This document shows, one piece after another, positions 55,963 through 64,000 of a DNA stretch of 64,000 nucleotides. The translations under genes were made by a program, and so were the position numbers. How positions within the stretch are numbered: position 1 is the stretch's first letter; each line of letters begins with the position of its first letter. The notes beneath the pieces were generated by a model. That model ran no database searches. It was given only the letters and a program-made list of their open reading frames with translations, and was not told where the DNA came from. The stretch comes from Marinifilum flexuosum (GTDB lineage Bacteria > Bacteroidota > Bacteroidia > Bacteroidales > Marinifilaceae), in contig NZ_RAPQ01000010.1 of the NCBI RefSeq assembly GCF_003610555.1, forward strand, positions 620,001 to 684,000. The letters run 5' to 3'.

Positions 55963-56895
55963 ATGAAAAGAATATTTTTCGTCATAATATTTATTTGTTG
56001 CACTCTGATTTTGAGGGCACAACAGGATCCACAGTTCAGTCAAAATATGTTTAATATCCTTTCCGTAAACCCAGCATATGCTGGTGCCGAGAAGGATATT
56101 GTTGTCTCAGCAATTAATCGACAACAATGGGTTGGGTTCGAAAATGCGCCCGTTACAACGGTGGTAAACCTTAGTGCTCCTGTTCAATTTGGTGGCAGAA
56201 CCCATGGTATAGGATTAAGTATTGTTAGAGACGAATTGGGTTTTGAAAAAAATACGGGTTTTAGACTAAGTTACTCCTATGAGAAAAAACTTAGCAAAGG
56301 TTCTTTGTTCTTTGGAGCAAGTCTTGGACTGCAAAACAATGCATTAAAAGGAGAATGGTTTGTTCCCGAAGGAGATGACTATGTTTCAGCTCAAGATGAT
56401 TTAGGAGATGGAACAATTGATGAAGGTAAAATGGTTTTTGATCCTGGATTAGGAATTTTTTACCAAACACATAACTTTTATGCCGGAGTTTCCGTATTGC
56501 ATGTCACGGAGCCTTCTGTTGCATATAGTGAATCAGTAGAAATCTATTTGGCAAGACATTATTATGCGACTGCCGGATATACCTTTAAGCTTGATGAAAG
56601 CTGGGAAGTTATCCCATCTGTGTTTTATAAAACAGATGCTGTTGTTTCTCAAATTGATATAAACAGTTTGTTACGATACAATAAAAAGATTTGGGGAGGC
56701 GTTTCATATAGAGTTGATGATGCAATTGTAGGAATGGTAGGTATATTATTCAACAATGGAATTCAAGTTGGATATGCATACGATATTTCAACATCGAAAA
56801 TTGCAAAAGCATCTCACGAGTTTCTGTTAACGTACAGATTCAACACTAAATTGGAAAGCCGAAATCAAAAATATAAGAGTATTCGATTTTTATAA
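55963..56895 (+). CDS. porP: PorP/SprF-family outer-membrane T9SS protein
   Basis: The 310-residue protein has a signal peptide (cleavage near LRA/QQDP) and the family start DPQFSQNMFNILSVNPAYAG, then a beta-rich barrel pattern with alternating hydrophobic residues. PorP/SprF proteins are outer-membrane components that act with the T9SS core and help anchor or export partner adhesins. It is the first gene of the porP-gldK-gldL-gldM-gldN order typical of this locus, and lies 45 bases upstream of gldK. Confidence 0.92.
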   Translation: MKRIFFVIIFICCTLILRAQQDPQFSQNMFNILSVNPAYAGAEKDIVVSAINRQQWVGFENAPVTTVVNLSAPVQFGGRTHGIGLSIVRDELGFEKNTGFRLSYSYEKKLSKGSLFFGASLGLQNNALKGEWFVPEGDDYVSAQDDLGDGTIDEGKMVFDPGLGIFYQTHNFYAGVSVLHVTEPSVAYSESVEIYLARHYYATAGYTFKLDESWEVIPSVFYKTDAVVSQIDINSLLRYNKKIWGGVSYRVDDAIVGMVGILFNNGIQVGYAYDISTSKIAKASHEFLLTYRFNTKLESRNQKYKSIRFL

Positions 56896-56940
56896 AAAAT
56901 ATTAAAAATCTGTGCTTTTAGCACAATTTACAAAACCACT

Positions 56941-58275
56941 ATGAATAAACTACTTACAACACTAGGTGTAATTGTTTTATTGTTCTTATCATCGTGTGGA
57001 AGCCGCACAGGAAATGGAGAACTTGTTGGTGTCGGTCAGAGAGGAAAATGGTTTGAGCCGAAACCTTACGGTATGGTACAAATTCCGAGAGGAAGCTTTA
57101 CTATGGGGCCAAACGACCAAGACGTAGCTTGGGCACTGAACGCGACAACAAAAACTGTTTCTGTTGAATCATTTTGGATGGACGAAACAGAAATTACCAA
57201 TAATGAATACCGTCAGTTCGTATACTGGGTACGTGACTCTATTGCACGTCAGTTATTAGGACAGCAATTTGAGGAATTTCTTATTGCAGAAGATGACAAT
57301 GGTAATCCTATCGATCCTCCTTTCATTAACTGGGACGAAAGATTAGATTGGAATGATGAAGAGTACGTTGAAATTCTTGAAGAAATGTACCTTCCTGAAC
57401 ACGAAAGATTTTTCCGTAACAAAGAAATAGATACCAGAAAACTGAAATATCAGTATGAATGGGTTGACCTTCAACAAGCGGCTAAAAAATCGAACCGTTA
57501 CAATTACGAAACGGGTGAGTATGAAGGTATGGTAGATGACTACAAAGGTGGTAGAAAACAAATTGAAGACAGATCTTCTTTTATCATGAAAGAAGCATTA
57601 AATATTTACCCAGATACTCTGTGCTGGATTCAAGATTTTACTTATTCGTATAATGATCCTTGGACAAAAAGATATTTCTGGCATCCAGGATATGATGATT
57701 ATCCAGTAGTTGGTGTATCATGGAAACAAGCAACGGCTTTCTCTATTTGGAGAACTCGTTTCCACAATTCAGCACTAAAAGCTGAAGGAGATTATCCAGT
57801 TCAGGATTACCGCTTACCAACCGAATCGGAATGGGAATATGCAGCTCGTGGTGGAATTGCACAAAACATGTACCCTTGGGGTGGTAATTACACCAGAAAC
57901 GATCAAGGTTGTTTCTTGGCAAATTTCAAGCCATTGCGAGGTAATTATGTAGACGATGGTGGTTTGGTTACTCTTCCTGTAGGAAGCTACGAACCCAACG
58001 AGTATGGTCTTTACGATATGGCAGGTAATGTTGCAGAATGGACTTCTGGAGCTTACGATGAATCAGCCTATTCTTTTACACACGATATGAATCCGAATTA
58101 TGAATACAATGCACTTCCTGATGATCCTCCAGCATTGAAGAGAAAAGTGATTAGAGGTGGATCATGGAAAGACATTGGATATTACATGCAATGCGCAACC
58201 AGAACATACGAATATCAGGATACTGCAAAATCGTATATCGGTTTCCGCTGTGTAAGAACTCATTTAGGTAGATAA
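56941..58275 (+). CDS. gldK: T9SS ring lipoprotein GldK/PorK
   Basis: The 444-residue lipoprotein has Cys19 after LLFLSS. It has the formylglycine-generating-enzyme fold: FTMGPNDQD, WMDETEITNNEYRQFV, RLPTESEWEYAARGG and a GFRCVR ending. In T9SS it is a non-enzymatic structural protein that forms the large periplasmic ring with GldN under the outer membrane. It is in the conserved operon position. Confidence 0.95.
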   Translation: MNKLLTTLGVIVLLFLSSCGSRTGNGELVGVGQRGKWFEPKPYGMVQIPRGSFTMGPNDQDVAWALNATTKTVSVESFWMDETEITNNEYRQFVYWVRDSIARQLLGQQFEEFLIAEDDNGNPIDPPFINWDERLDWNDEEYVEILEEMYLPEHERFFRNKEIDTRKLKYQYEWVDLQQAAKKSNRYNYETGEYEGMVDDYKGGRKQIEDRSSFIMKEALNIYPDTLCWIQDFTYSYNDPWTKRYFWHPGYDDYPVVGVSWKQATAFSIWRTRFHNSALKAEGDYPVQDYRLPTESEWEYAARGGIAQNMYPWGGNYTRNDQGCFLANFKPLRGNYVDDGGLVTLPVGSYEPNEYGLYDMAGNVAEWTSGAYDESAYSFTHDMNPNYEYNALPDDPPALKRKVIRGGSWKDIGYYMQCATRTYEYQDTAKSYIGFRCVRTHLGR

Positions 58276-58321
58276 TCTACTCATTTACTATTTATTTTTA
58301 GACCTATTCAATAAATCCGAC

Positions 58322-59275
58322 ATGAATATTACAGAACTGGTACAATCTCCGAGATGGAAAAAATTTATGGGCTACGTGTATGGTTGGGGAGCTTCCGTCG
58401 TACTAATTGGTGCCTTGTTTAAAATTATGCATTACCCTTATGCAGGCTTACTTTTATCAGTAGGTATGTCTGTTGAGGCAATTATTTTCTTCTTTTCAGC
58501 ATTTGAACCACCACACGAACAACCAGATTGGAGTTTGGTATATCCTGAGCTAATTGGTTTGGAACCACGCGAACAAATGGTAAAAGGTGGCGGCGTTCAA
58601 GTTGAAGGCTTAGAACAGTTGCAACAATTACTTGAAAAAATTAGTGTTGAGCCAGATAAATTGTCACACCTAAGTCAAGGTTTAGCTAAGCTTACCAATG
58701 CTGCTGATAATTTGTCAAATCTTTCGGATGCTGCTACAGCTACTGATGGATACATTCAAACCATGCAAAAAGCTTCAGAATCTGTTGGAGAATTTTCGGG
58801 TAAATATGCCGATAGCACACAACAACTTTCTGATTCTGCAAATCAACTAAGTGCTTCATACCAAAATGCAGCTTCTTCTGTTGAAAATTCAGGAAAAGAA
58901 TTTGCGGATAAAGTAAACGAGTCAGGTAATAACCTATTGAATTCATATCAGAAAATCGATCAATCCTTACAGAATGACTTTGGTAAAATTTCTGAGAACA
59001 GTGGCAATTTCAATACCTCTATGGAGGCGATGAATAATAATCTTTCATCATTGAATGCGATTTACGAATTGCAATTAAAGCAAGGTAATCAGCAGATGGA
59101 AAATGCCAAAAATGTACATCAGGATTTAGATAAGGTGCTTCAAACTCTTACTGCAACATTAGAGAATGCACAAACTTATCGCAAAGAAACTGAACAATTG
59201 AATCAAAATCTATCTGCACTGAATACCATTTATGGTAACATGTTAAGTGCAATGGATCATTCTAAGAAGAACTAG
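58322..59275 (+). CDS. gldL: T9SS motor protein GldL/PorL
   Basis: The 317-residue protein has two adjacent membrane helices near residues 16-62 with the GldL pattern GALFKIMHYPYAG and a membrane glutamate (Glu52 in SVEAIIFFF) of the kind thought to conduct protons. The rest is a cytoplasmic coiled-coil-rich domain with many Ser/Asn/Gln repeats (LSNLSDAATATDG). With GldM it forms the proton-driven rotary motor of T9SS and gliding. Confidence 0.95.
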   Translation: MNITELVQSPRWKKFMGYVYGWGASVVLIGALFKIMHYPYAGLLLSVGMSVEAIIFFFSAFEPPHEQPDWSLVYPELIGLEPREQMVKGGGVQVEGLEQLQQLLEKISVEPDKLSHLSQGLAKLTNAADNLSNLSDAATATDGYIQTMQKASESVGEFSGKYADSTQQLSDSANQLSASYQNAASSVENSGKEFADKVNESGNNLLNSYQKIDQSLQNDFGKISENSGNFNTSMEAMNNNLSSLNAIYELQLKQGNQQMENAKNVHQDLDKVLQTLTATLENAQTYRKETEQLNQNLSALNTIYGNMLSAMDHSKKN

Positions 59276-59299
59276 TATTAACAATCAAGCTAAGCTGAA

Positions 59300-60850
59300 A
59301 TGGGAGCAAGTAATTGTAAAGAAACGCCACGGCAACGGATGATTGGGATGATGTATTTATTTCTGACAGCAATGTTGGCGATAAATGTATCAAACGAAGT
59401 ACTGGACGCTTTTACAACAATTGATAATGGTTTATCAAAAACCATATCGACTTTTGAAGAAAAAACTGCCGTTACCTACGGAGAATTCAAAACTGCTTAC
59501 GAAGCAAATGAAAATAAAGTAAAAGAATCTTGGGAATACGCTCAAAATATTAGAATACAATCTGATAGTCTATTCAACTATATTCAAATGTTAAAAGAAA
59601 AAATAGTTGAGAAAGCTGATGGCCCAGAGTATGACATGAAGAATATCAAAAGTAGAGATAATATTGATATTCCTGGTGAAGTAATGATAGTAGGAAGACA
59701 TGGTAAAGATTTAAGGCAAGCCATTTCTAATTATCGAGAATTAGTTTTGAATCATGTTGATGAAAATGATGAAAGACTTCGTCATGCAATTCAAGAAACA
59801 TTAGATACTTCAAAACCTGAGAAAAGTAAAAAAGGAGATCCAAATTATTCATGGGAATCCAAACTGTTTAATCATACTCCTTTGGTAGGAGCAGTTACAC
59901 TTCTATCAAAAATGCAGTCTGATATCAGGAATACAGAATCTGATATCGTAAACTATCTGTTCAACCAAATTGAAGCAGAATCTTTTAGTTTTAACAAATT
60001 GAAGGCTGAAGTATTTGCCCCTTCAAGTTATATTTTAAAGGGTGAAACTTATAAAGCTCAGGTATTTTTAGCTGCTGTAGATACCACTCAGTATCCTACC
60101 GTTGTAGTTGATAGAAGAGGTGCTTTAACAGAGTATGACAATGATGGAAGAGCAACTTACACTGCTAAAGCAGATAAAGTTGGACCTGTAAAATGGGGAG
60201 GAATCCTTACATACACAACTCCTTCCGGAATTGAAAAAGAACTTGAATTTTCATCTGAATACATCGTAGCCGAGCCAAACGTAGTGGTTTCTCCTACCAA
60301 AATGAATGTATTCTATGTTGGAGTTGATAATCCAGTTAGTATTTCTGCACCAGGTTTCTCTTCAGACAAGATTCGAGCAACAATGACCAATGGAAAACTA
60401 ATTCAACGAGGTGATGATTACATTGCAAAACCTCAGGTTGTTGGAAGAGAGGCTAAAGTAAAAGTCGAAGCTAATTTTGATGGAGAATGGAGACCTTTAA
60501 GAACAGTTGATTTTAGAATAAAACCAATTCCAGATCCTGTTGCCAAAATTGCTGACAAGAGTGGTGGTAAAATCAAGAAAAACCTGTTAATGGCTCAACA
60601 GGGAGTTGATGCTGTAATGGACAATTTTGATTTTGATCTTGAATTTAAAATCACTGGATTTACCGTATCAACCATCCAAAAAGGATTTACTGTTGACGAA
60701 GTCTCAAGAACGGATACCTTCACTCCTGAACAAATTAAAATGTTCAGAAATTTGAGAAGAAATAACAAAGTTTATATCGAAGATATTAGGGCGGTAGGTC
60801 CCGATGGTGTTACCAGAAATCTACCAGCTATTGTATTTAGAATAGAGTAA
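59300..60850 (+). CDS. gldM: T9SS motor protein GldM/PorM
   Basis: The 516-residue protein has one N-terminal membrane helix (MIGMMYLFLTAMLAINVSNEVLDAF) and a long periplasmic part of stacked beta domains that ends in a region contacting the GldK/GldN ring. The start MGASNCKETPRQRMIG is typical. It carries energy from the inner-membrane motor to the outer ring. It begins 24 bases after gldL. Confidence 0.96.
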   Translation: MGASNCKETPRQRMIGMMYLFLTAMLAINVSNEVLDAFTTIDNGLSKTISTFEEKTAVTYGEFKTAYEANENKVKESWEYAQNIRIQSDSLFNYIQMLKEKIVEKADGPEYDMKNIKSRDNIDIPGEVMIVGRHGKDLRQAISNYRELVLNHVDENDERLRHAIQETLDTSKPEKSKKGDPNYSWESKLFNHTPLVGAVTLLSKMQSDIRNTESDIVNYLFNQIEAESFSFNKLKAEVFAPSSYILKGETYKAQVFLAAVDTTQYPTVVVDRRGALTEYDNDGRATYTAKADKVGPVKWGGILTYTTPSGIEKELEFSSEYIVAEPNVVVSPTKMNVFYVGVDNPVSISAPGFSSDKIRATMTNGKLIQRGDDYIAKPQVVGREAKVKVEANFDGEWRPLRTVDFRIKPIPDPVAKIADKSGGKIKKNLLMAQQGVDAVMDNFDFDLEFKITGFTVSTIQKGFTVDEVSRTDTFTPEQIKMFRNLRRNNKVYIEDIRAVGPDGVTRNLPAIVFRIE

Positions 60851-60865
60851 TAAAATTTACATACG

Positions 60866-61711
60866 ATGAAAAAAAGCTTATTACTATTAATTGGTCTGGC
60901 ACTATTCTGTTCTGCGAATGTAATGTCGCAAACAAAAGCAACCAGTGTGTACAGTAAAAATCACATTAAGAATCGTAAACCAATTCCTTTCTCAAACATT
61001 CGCGAATCGGATGTAATGTGGTCGAAATTGGTTTGGAGAATTGTTGATTTAAGGGAGAAAATGAACCTTCCTATGTATTATCCAACTACTCCACAAGACG
61101 ATCGTTACAGCTTAATTGATTTATTAATGTACGGCATCGAGAATGAAGGTTTAACTGCTTATTCAACAACCGATGATGAATTTAAAGAGCCAATGACATT
61201 GGACGAAATTCATGCAAAATTCGATGCACAAGCCGATACCATTATGCAACGCAACAGATTAACTGGTGAATTGGAACCAGTAATCATTCCTGGAGAAATG
61301 CACACCGATGATGTGAAGCGTTATATGGTAAAAGAGCAATGGTTCTTTGATAAGCAAACTTCAACCATGCAAGTTCGAATTATTGGTATTTGTCCAATTC
61401 GTGAGTATGTAAAAGATGGCGATACAGCAATGGATGGTGTTCAAAAGAAACAGCTATTTTGGATTTATTTCCCAGAAGCAAGACCATTGTTAGCTACACA
61501 CGAGGTATTTAATCCTTTTAATGATGCAGCTCGTTATTCTTTCGATGATTTATTCATGAAAAGAAGATTTTCAAGCTATATCACTCAGATTTCTAACGTA
61601 CACAACAACCGAGGAATTAGCGAATATACAGTTGGTATTAATTCGATGCTAGAAGCTGAAAAAATTAAGAACGATATTTTCGAATATGAGCATGACCTTT
61701 GGGAATGGTAG
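60866..61711 (+). CDS. gldN: T9SS ring protein GldN/PorN
   Basis: The 281-residue protein has a signal peptide (cleavage near VMS/QTKA) and the family blocks ESDVMWSKLVWRIVDLREKMNLP and VKEQWFFDKQTSTMQVRIIGI. It is periplasmic and binds GldK to make the ring, and is reported to contact PorW. It is the last gene of the operon, followed by a strong terminator. Confidence 0.95.
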   Translation: MKKSLLLLIGLALFCSANVMSQTKATSVYSKNHIKNRKPIPFSNIRESDVMWSKLVWRIVDLREKMNLPMYYPTTPQDDRYSLIDLLMYGIENEGLTAYSTTDDEFKEPMTLDEIHAKFDAQADTIMQRNRLTGELEPVIIPGEMHTDDVKRYMVKEQWFFDKQTSTMQVRIIGICPIREYVKDGDTAMDGVQKKQLFWIYFPEARPLLATHEVFNPFNDAARYSFDDLFMKRRFSSYITQISNVHNNRGISEYTVGINSMLEAEKIKNDIFEYEHDLWEW

Positions 61712-61731
61712 AATTTAATAAGCATTCAAAT

Positions 61732-61760
61732 AAAAAAGGACCTCAAATTGAGGTCCTTTT
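61732..61760. terminator. Bidirectional terminator between gldN and manC
   Basis: AAAAGGACCTC (61734-61744) and GAGGTCCTTTT (61750-61760) form a perfect 11-bp stem with a 5-base loop and A/T runs on both sides. It serves the convergent gldN and manC genes. Confidence 0.88.
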
Positions 61761-61780
61761 CTTTTGCTGAAATATTGAGT

Positions 61781-62869
61781 TTAAATGTACTCCTCTCCTT
61801 TTGTTATTTTCACATCGTTCACAAATTTTCGAATCTCCTGTTCATCACGCTTTCGGCAAATCAGCAGAGTCTTATCGGTATCAACAACAATGTAATCCTT
61901 TAAGCCTTGCACAACAACCAACTTTTCGTTTGGTGCATTTACCAAGCAATCTTTCGATTCGTACAACATTACATTTTCTCCTTGAATGGCATTTTGATTG
62001 TCATCTTTTGTAGAGTGTTCATACATTGACCCCCAGGTTCCTAAATCAGACCAACCAAATTCAGTACAATATACATATACATTATCCGATTTTTCAAGAA
62101 TACCATAGTCGATAGAGATATTCTGACATTCAGGATAAATCTTATCAATTGCATCTTGTTCTTTTGCTGTATCAATATCCTCAAGGATTGAATCAAATAA
62201 TGCATTTACATCAGGCAAGAATTTATTAAATGCATCATGAATGGCTTGCAATGACCACAAGAATATTCCAGAATTCCAGAAAAATTCTCCCGACTCATAA
62301 AATATCTTTGCCAAATCTAAATGTGGCTTCTCGGTAAATGTCTTTACCGGATAAATATCAGAAGATTTGTCTACCGATTTTTTCCCAACCTGAATGTAAC
62401 CGTATCCAGTCTCAGGTCTGCTTGGCTGCATTCCTAATGTTAGTAGTTTATCCTCATTATTTACAAAATCGATTCCCTCTTTTAAAACCTCCAAGAATTT
62501 TACTTCGTTCAGAATTAAATGATCCGCTGGAGTAACCACTACTGAAGCATTGGGATTTCTTTTTAAAATCTTATAATTTGCGTAAGCAATACAAGGCGCT
62601 GTATTTCTTCTTAAAGGTTCCAACAAAACCTGATCTTCTTTCATTTCAGGAATCTGCTCCAATACCAAATCCTTATATATGGCATTGGTAACCACAAAAA
62701 AGTTTTCAACCGGGCAAACCGAAGCAAACCTTTCAAAGGTGTGTCGAATTAAAGTTTTACCGGTTCCAAGAATATCAAGAAATTGTTTCGGTCGCAAATT
62801 TTTACTCAATGGCCAGAATCTAGAGCCGACTCCTCCTGCCATAATTACGCAGTAGTTATTTGGATTCAT
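61781..62869 (-). CDS. manC: Mannose-1-phosphate guanylyltransferase
   Basis: The enzyme makes GDP-mannose from GTP and mannose 1-phosphate. The 362-residue protein has the nucleotidyltransferase motif MAGGVGSRFWPLSKNLRPKQFL, VVTPADHLI and the later FTEKPHLDLA and WNSGIFLW blocks. It lacks the C-terminal isomerase domain of two-domain ManC/AlgA proteins. The product feeds capsule or lipopolysaccharide synthesis. It stands alone. Confidence 0.95.
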   Translation of the reverse strand: MNPNNYCVIMAGGVGSRFWPLSKNLRPKQFLDILGTGKTLIRHTFERFASVCPVENFFVVTNAIYKDLVLEQIPEMKEDQVLLEPLRRNTAPCIAYANYKILKRNPNASVVVTPADHLILNEVKFLEVLKEGIDFVNNEDKLLTLGMQPSRPETGYGYIQVGKKSVDKSSDIYPVKTFTEKPHLDLAKIFYESGEFFWNSGIFLWSLQAIHDAFNKFLPDVNALFDSILEDIDTAKEQDAIDKIYPECQNISIDYGILEKSDNVYVYCTEFGWSDLGTWGSMYEHSTKDDNQNAIQGENVMLYESKDCLVNAPNEKLVVVQGLKDYIVVDTDKTLLICRKRDEQEIRKFVNDVKITKGEEYI

Positions 62870-63024
62870 ATTTGATTATTAATAATATGCATATAAATAT
62901 TAGATATCCTAAAATACAGAAAACTCAATTCAAATCAAAAATAGTTTTGGTATTACTGAACACGAGTTACGCAAGCAATTCAATAAGTAAATTATTTGTA
63001 CTTTTATCGTAAACAAGTTAAGTT

Positions 63025-63765
63025 ATGAATCTGTTTGAACACGTTGGTAAATTCTCTAGATTCCTTCTTTTGGTACTTTCCAAACCAGAAAAGGGTAAAA
63101 TATTTTTCTCACAAATTGTGAGGGAAATTCATAAGCTTGGAATCAATTCAATTGGGATTGTTGTAATTATTTCTCTGTTCATGGGAGCTGTTATTACATT
63201 GCAAACGGCATACAATATGCTTAACCCACTTTTGCCCGATTATTTGGTAGGCTATACAACCAGGGAGTCCATGCTTCTTGAATTTTCATCAACCATTGTA
63301 GGTTTGATTCTTGCAGGTAAAGTTGGTTCAAATATCGCATCTGAAATTGGATCTATGAGAGTTACAGAACAAATTGATGCTTTGGAAATAATGGGTATTA
63401 ACTCTGCAAATCACTTAATTCTTCCCAAAATAGTAGCGGCTATTTTTATTAATCCATTCTTGTATGTTTTAAGTGTATTTGTAGGAATATTAGGTGGATT
63501 AGCAGCAGGATACTTAACCAGTACGGTAGCAGTATCAGAATTCATTTATGGCATTCAATATGGTTTTATTCCCTACTATATCACTTATTCATTAATAAAA
63601 ACAGCTGTTTTTGCCTTTATTATTACAGCCGTTCCATCCTACTATGGTTATTACGTAAAAGGCGGAGCTCTCGAAGTGGGTAAAGCCAGCACAAAAGCGG
63701 TTGTAAACAGCAGTATCTTAATACTATTGGCTAACGTGATACTTACACAAATTCTCTTAAAATGA
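63025..63765 (+). CDS. mlaE: MlaE-family lipid ABC transporter permease
   Basis: The 246-residue integral membrane protein has the MlaE (DUF140) pattern with five or six helices, SIGIVVIISLFMGAVITLQ, and the conserved GSNIASEIGSMRVTEQIDALEIMGI block. The Mla system moves phospholipids between the membranes to maintain outer-membrane asymmetry. Its stop overlaps the start of the ATPase gene by four bases (ATGA). Confidence 0.93.
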   Translation: MNLFEHVGKFSRFLLLVLSKPEKGKIFFSQIVREIHKLGINSIGIVVIISLFMGAVITLQTAYNMLNPLLPDYLVGYTTRESMLLEFSSTIVGLILAGKVGSNIASEIGSMRVTEQIDALEIMGINSANHLILPKIVAAIFINPFLYVLSVFVGILGGLAAGYLTSTVAVSEFIYGIQYGFIPYYITYSLIKTAVFAFIITAVPSYYGYYVKGGALEVGKASTKAVVNSSILILLANVILTQILLK

Positions 63766-64000
63766 TCAGACTGGAAAACGTAAATAAAGCATTTGGCGAT
63801 TTAAAAGTCTTAAACGATATCTCCATTACCTTCGAATCAGGTAAAACGAATTTAATCATCGGTCAAAGTGGATCAGGTAAAACTGTTTTGCTTAAATCGA
63901 TTATTGGTTTACATGATGTGGATAATGGTGCAATTTATTACAACGACAGAAATTTTACTGAGCTAAATCACAAAGGCAAAAAAGAAATCCGCAAGGAAAT
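63762..64000 (+). CDS. mlaF: MlaF-type ABC transporter ATP-binding protein (partial, 3' end outside window)
   Basis: Seventy-nine codons are present before the right edge. The sequence starts MIRLENVNKAFGDLKVLNDI and has a full Walker A, GQSGSGKT, at residues 34-41. Overlap with mlaE (63762-63765) shows it is the partner ATPase. The rest of the gene, and any mlaD, lie outside the window. Confidence 0.93.
   Translation, partial: MIRLENVNKAFGDLKVLNDISITFESGKTNLIIGQSGSGKTVLLKSIIGLHDVDNGAIYYNDRNFTELNHKGKKEIRKE

Noticed and set aside
1-64000. tRNA, rRNA, CRISPR, insertion sequence or prophage
   Set aside because: I looked in all gaps and found no cloverleaf, direct-repeat array, transposase, integrase or phage gene. 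A tRNAscan and IS search would settle it.

Overview
The window is AT-rich chromosomal DNA of a Bacteroidota bacterium, most likely a Bacteroidales or Marinilabiliales-type marine or sediment organism. The evidence is the type IX secretion/gliding genes (porX, porW, gldH, porP-gldKLMN), a SusC/SusD pair under an ECF sigma/FecR switch, Bacteroidota-only families (HU-CCDC81/SPOR protein, long HU-like protein), and promoters of the TTTG-N19/20-TAnnTTTG type. Genus-level assignment is inference. I see no insertion sequence, prophage, CRISPR array, tRNA or rRNA.

Region by region. 1-4528: porW and porX on the minus strand, porX running off the left edge. 4703-9979: mrp, then a tight operon holB-ricT-gldH-trmB-ATL, all minus. 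10331-17790: pgk, a 1672-residue secreted modular adhesin and a LuxE-like ligase, all plus. 18302-25549: a complete Leloir galactose operon (gntR, galK, galT, sodium/sugar symporter, galE, galM; minus) with a recognisable promoter, candidate operator and terminator. 25639-33557: ECF sigma, FecR, SusC, SusD and a zinc-metallohydrolase lipoprotein, followed upstream by a secreted papain-like peptidase and a YjbR protein. 35699-49995: housekeeping and envelope genes (response regulator, yraN, ldcA, metG, HU/SPOR protein, second galE, rfbB, glmS, a GT5-like half protein, panC, panD, rfaE2, radA, HU-like protein). 49996-50545: a cobalamin riboswitch followed by an intrinsic terminator and no gene. 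50546-55587: class A PBP (minus) and topA (plus). 55963-61711: porP-gldK-gldL-gldM-gldN, the T9SS core operon. 61781-64000: manC, then mlaE and the start of mlaF.

How the genes fit together. Two ends of the window supply the T9SS: the envelope motor and ring (GldK, L, M, N), PorP, the PorW lipoprotein and the PorX regulator. The Leloir operon converts imported galactose to UDP-glucose/UDP-galactose, which also feed surface glycans with rfbB, manC, glmS and rfaE2. The SusCD locus carries a putative metallohydrolase and sits near a secreted cysteine peptidase, which hints at peptide or glycopeptide uptake rather than glycan degradation; no glycoside hydrolase is present.

The observation I rank highest is the orphan cobalamin riboswitch with its own terminator (50051-50383), a candidate B12-responsive small RNA. 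Others worth attention are the triplicated C-terminal module of PorW, an intrinsic terminator between the ECF sigma gene and its FecR, a GT5-like protein lacking the substrate-binding motif beside panC, and three 22-bp-phased repeats upstream of the HU-like gene.
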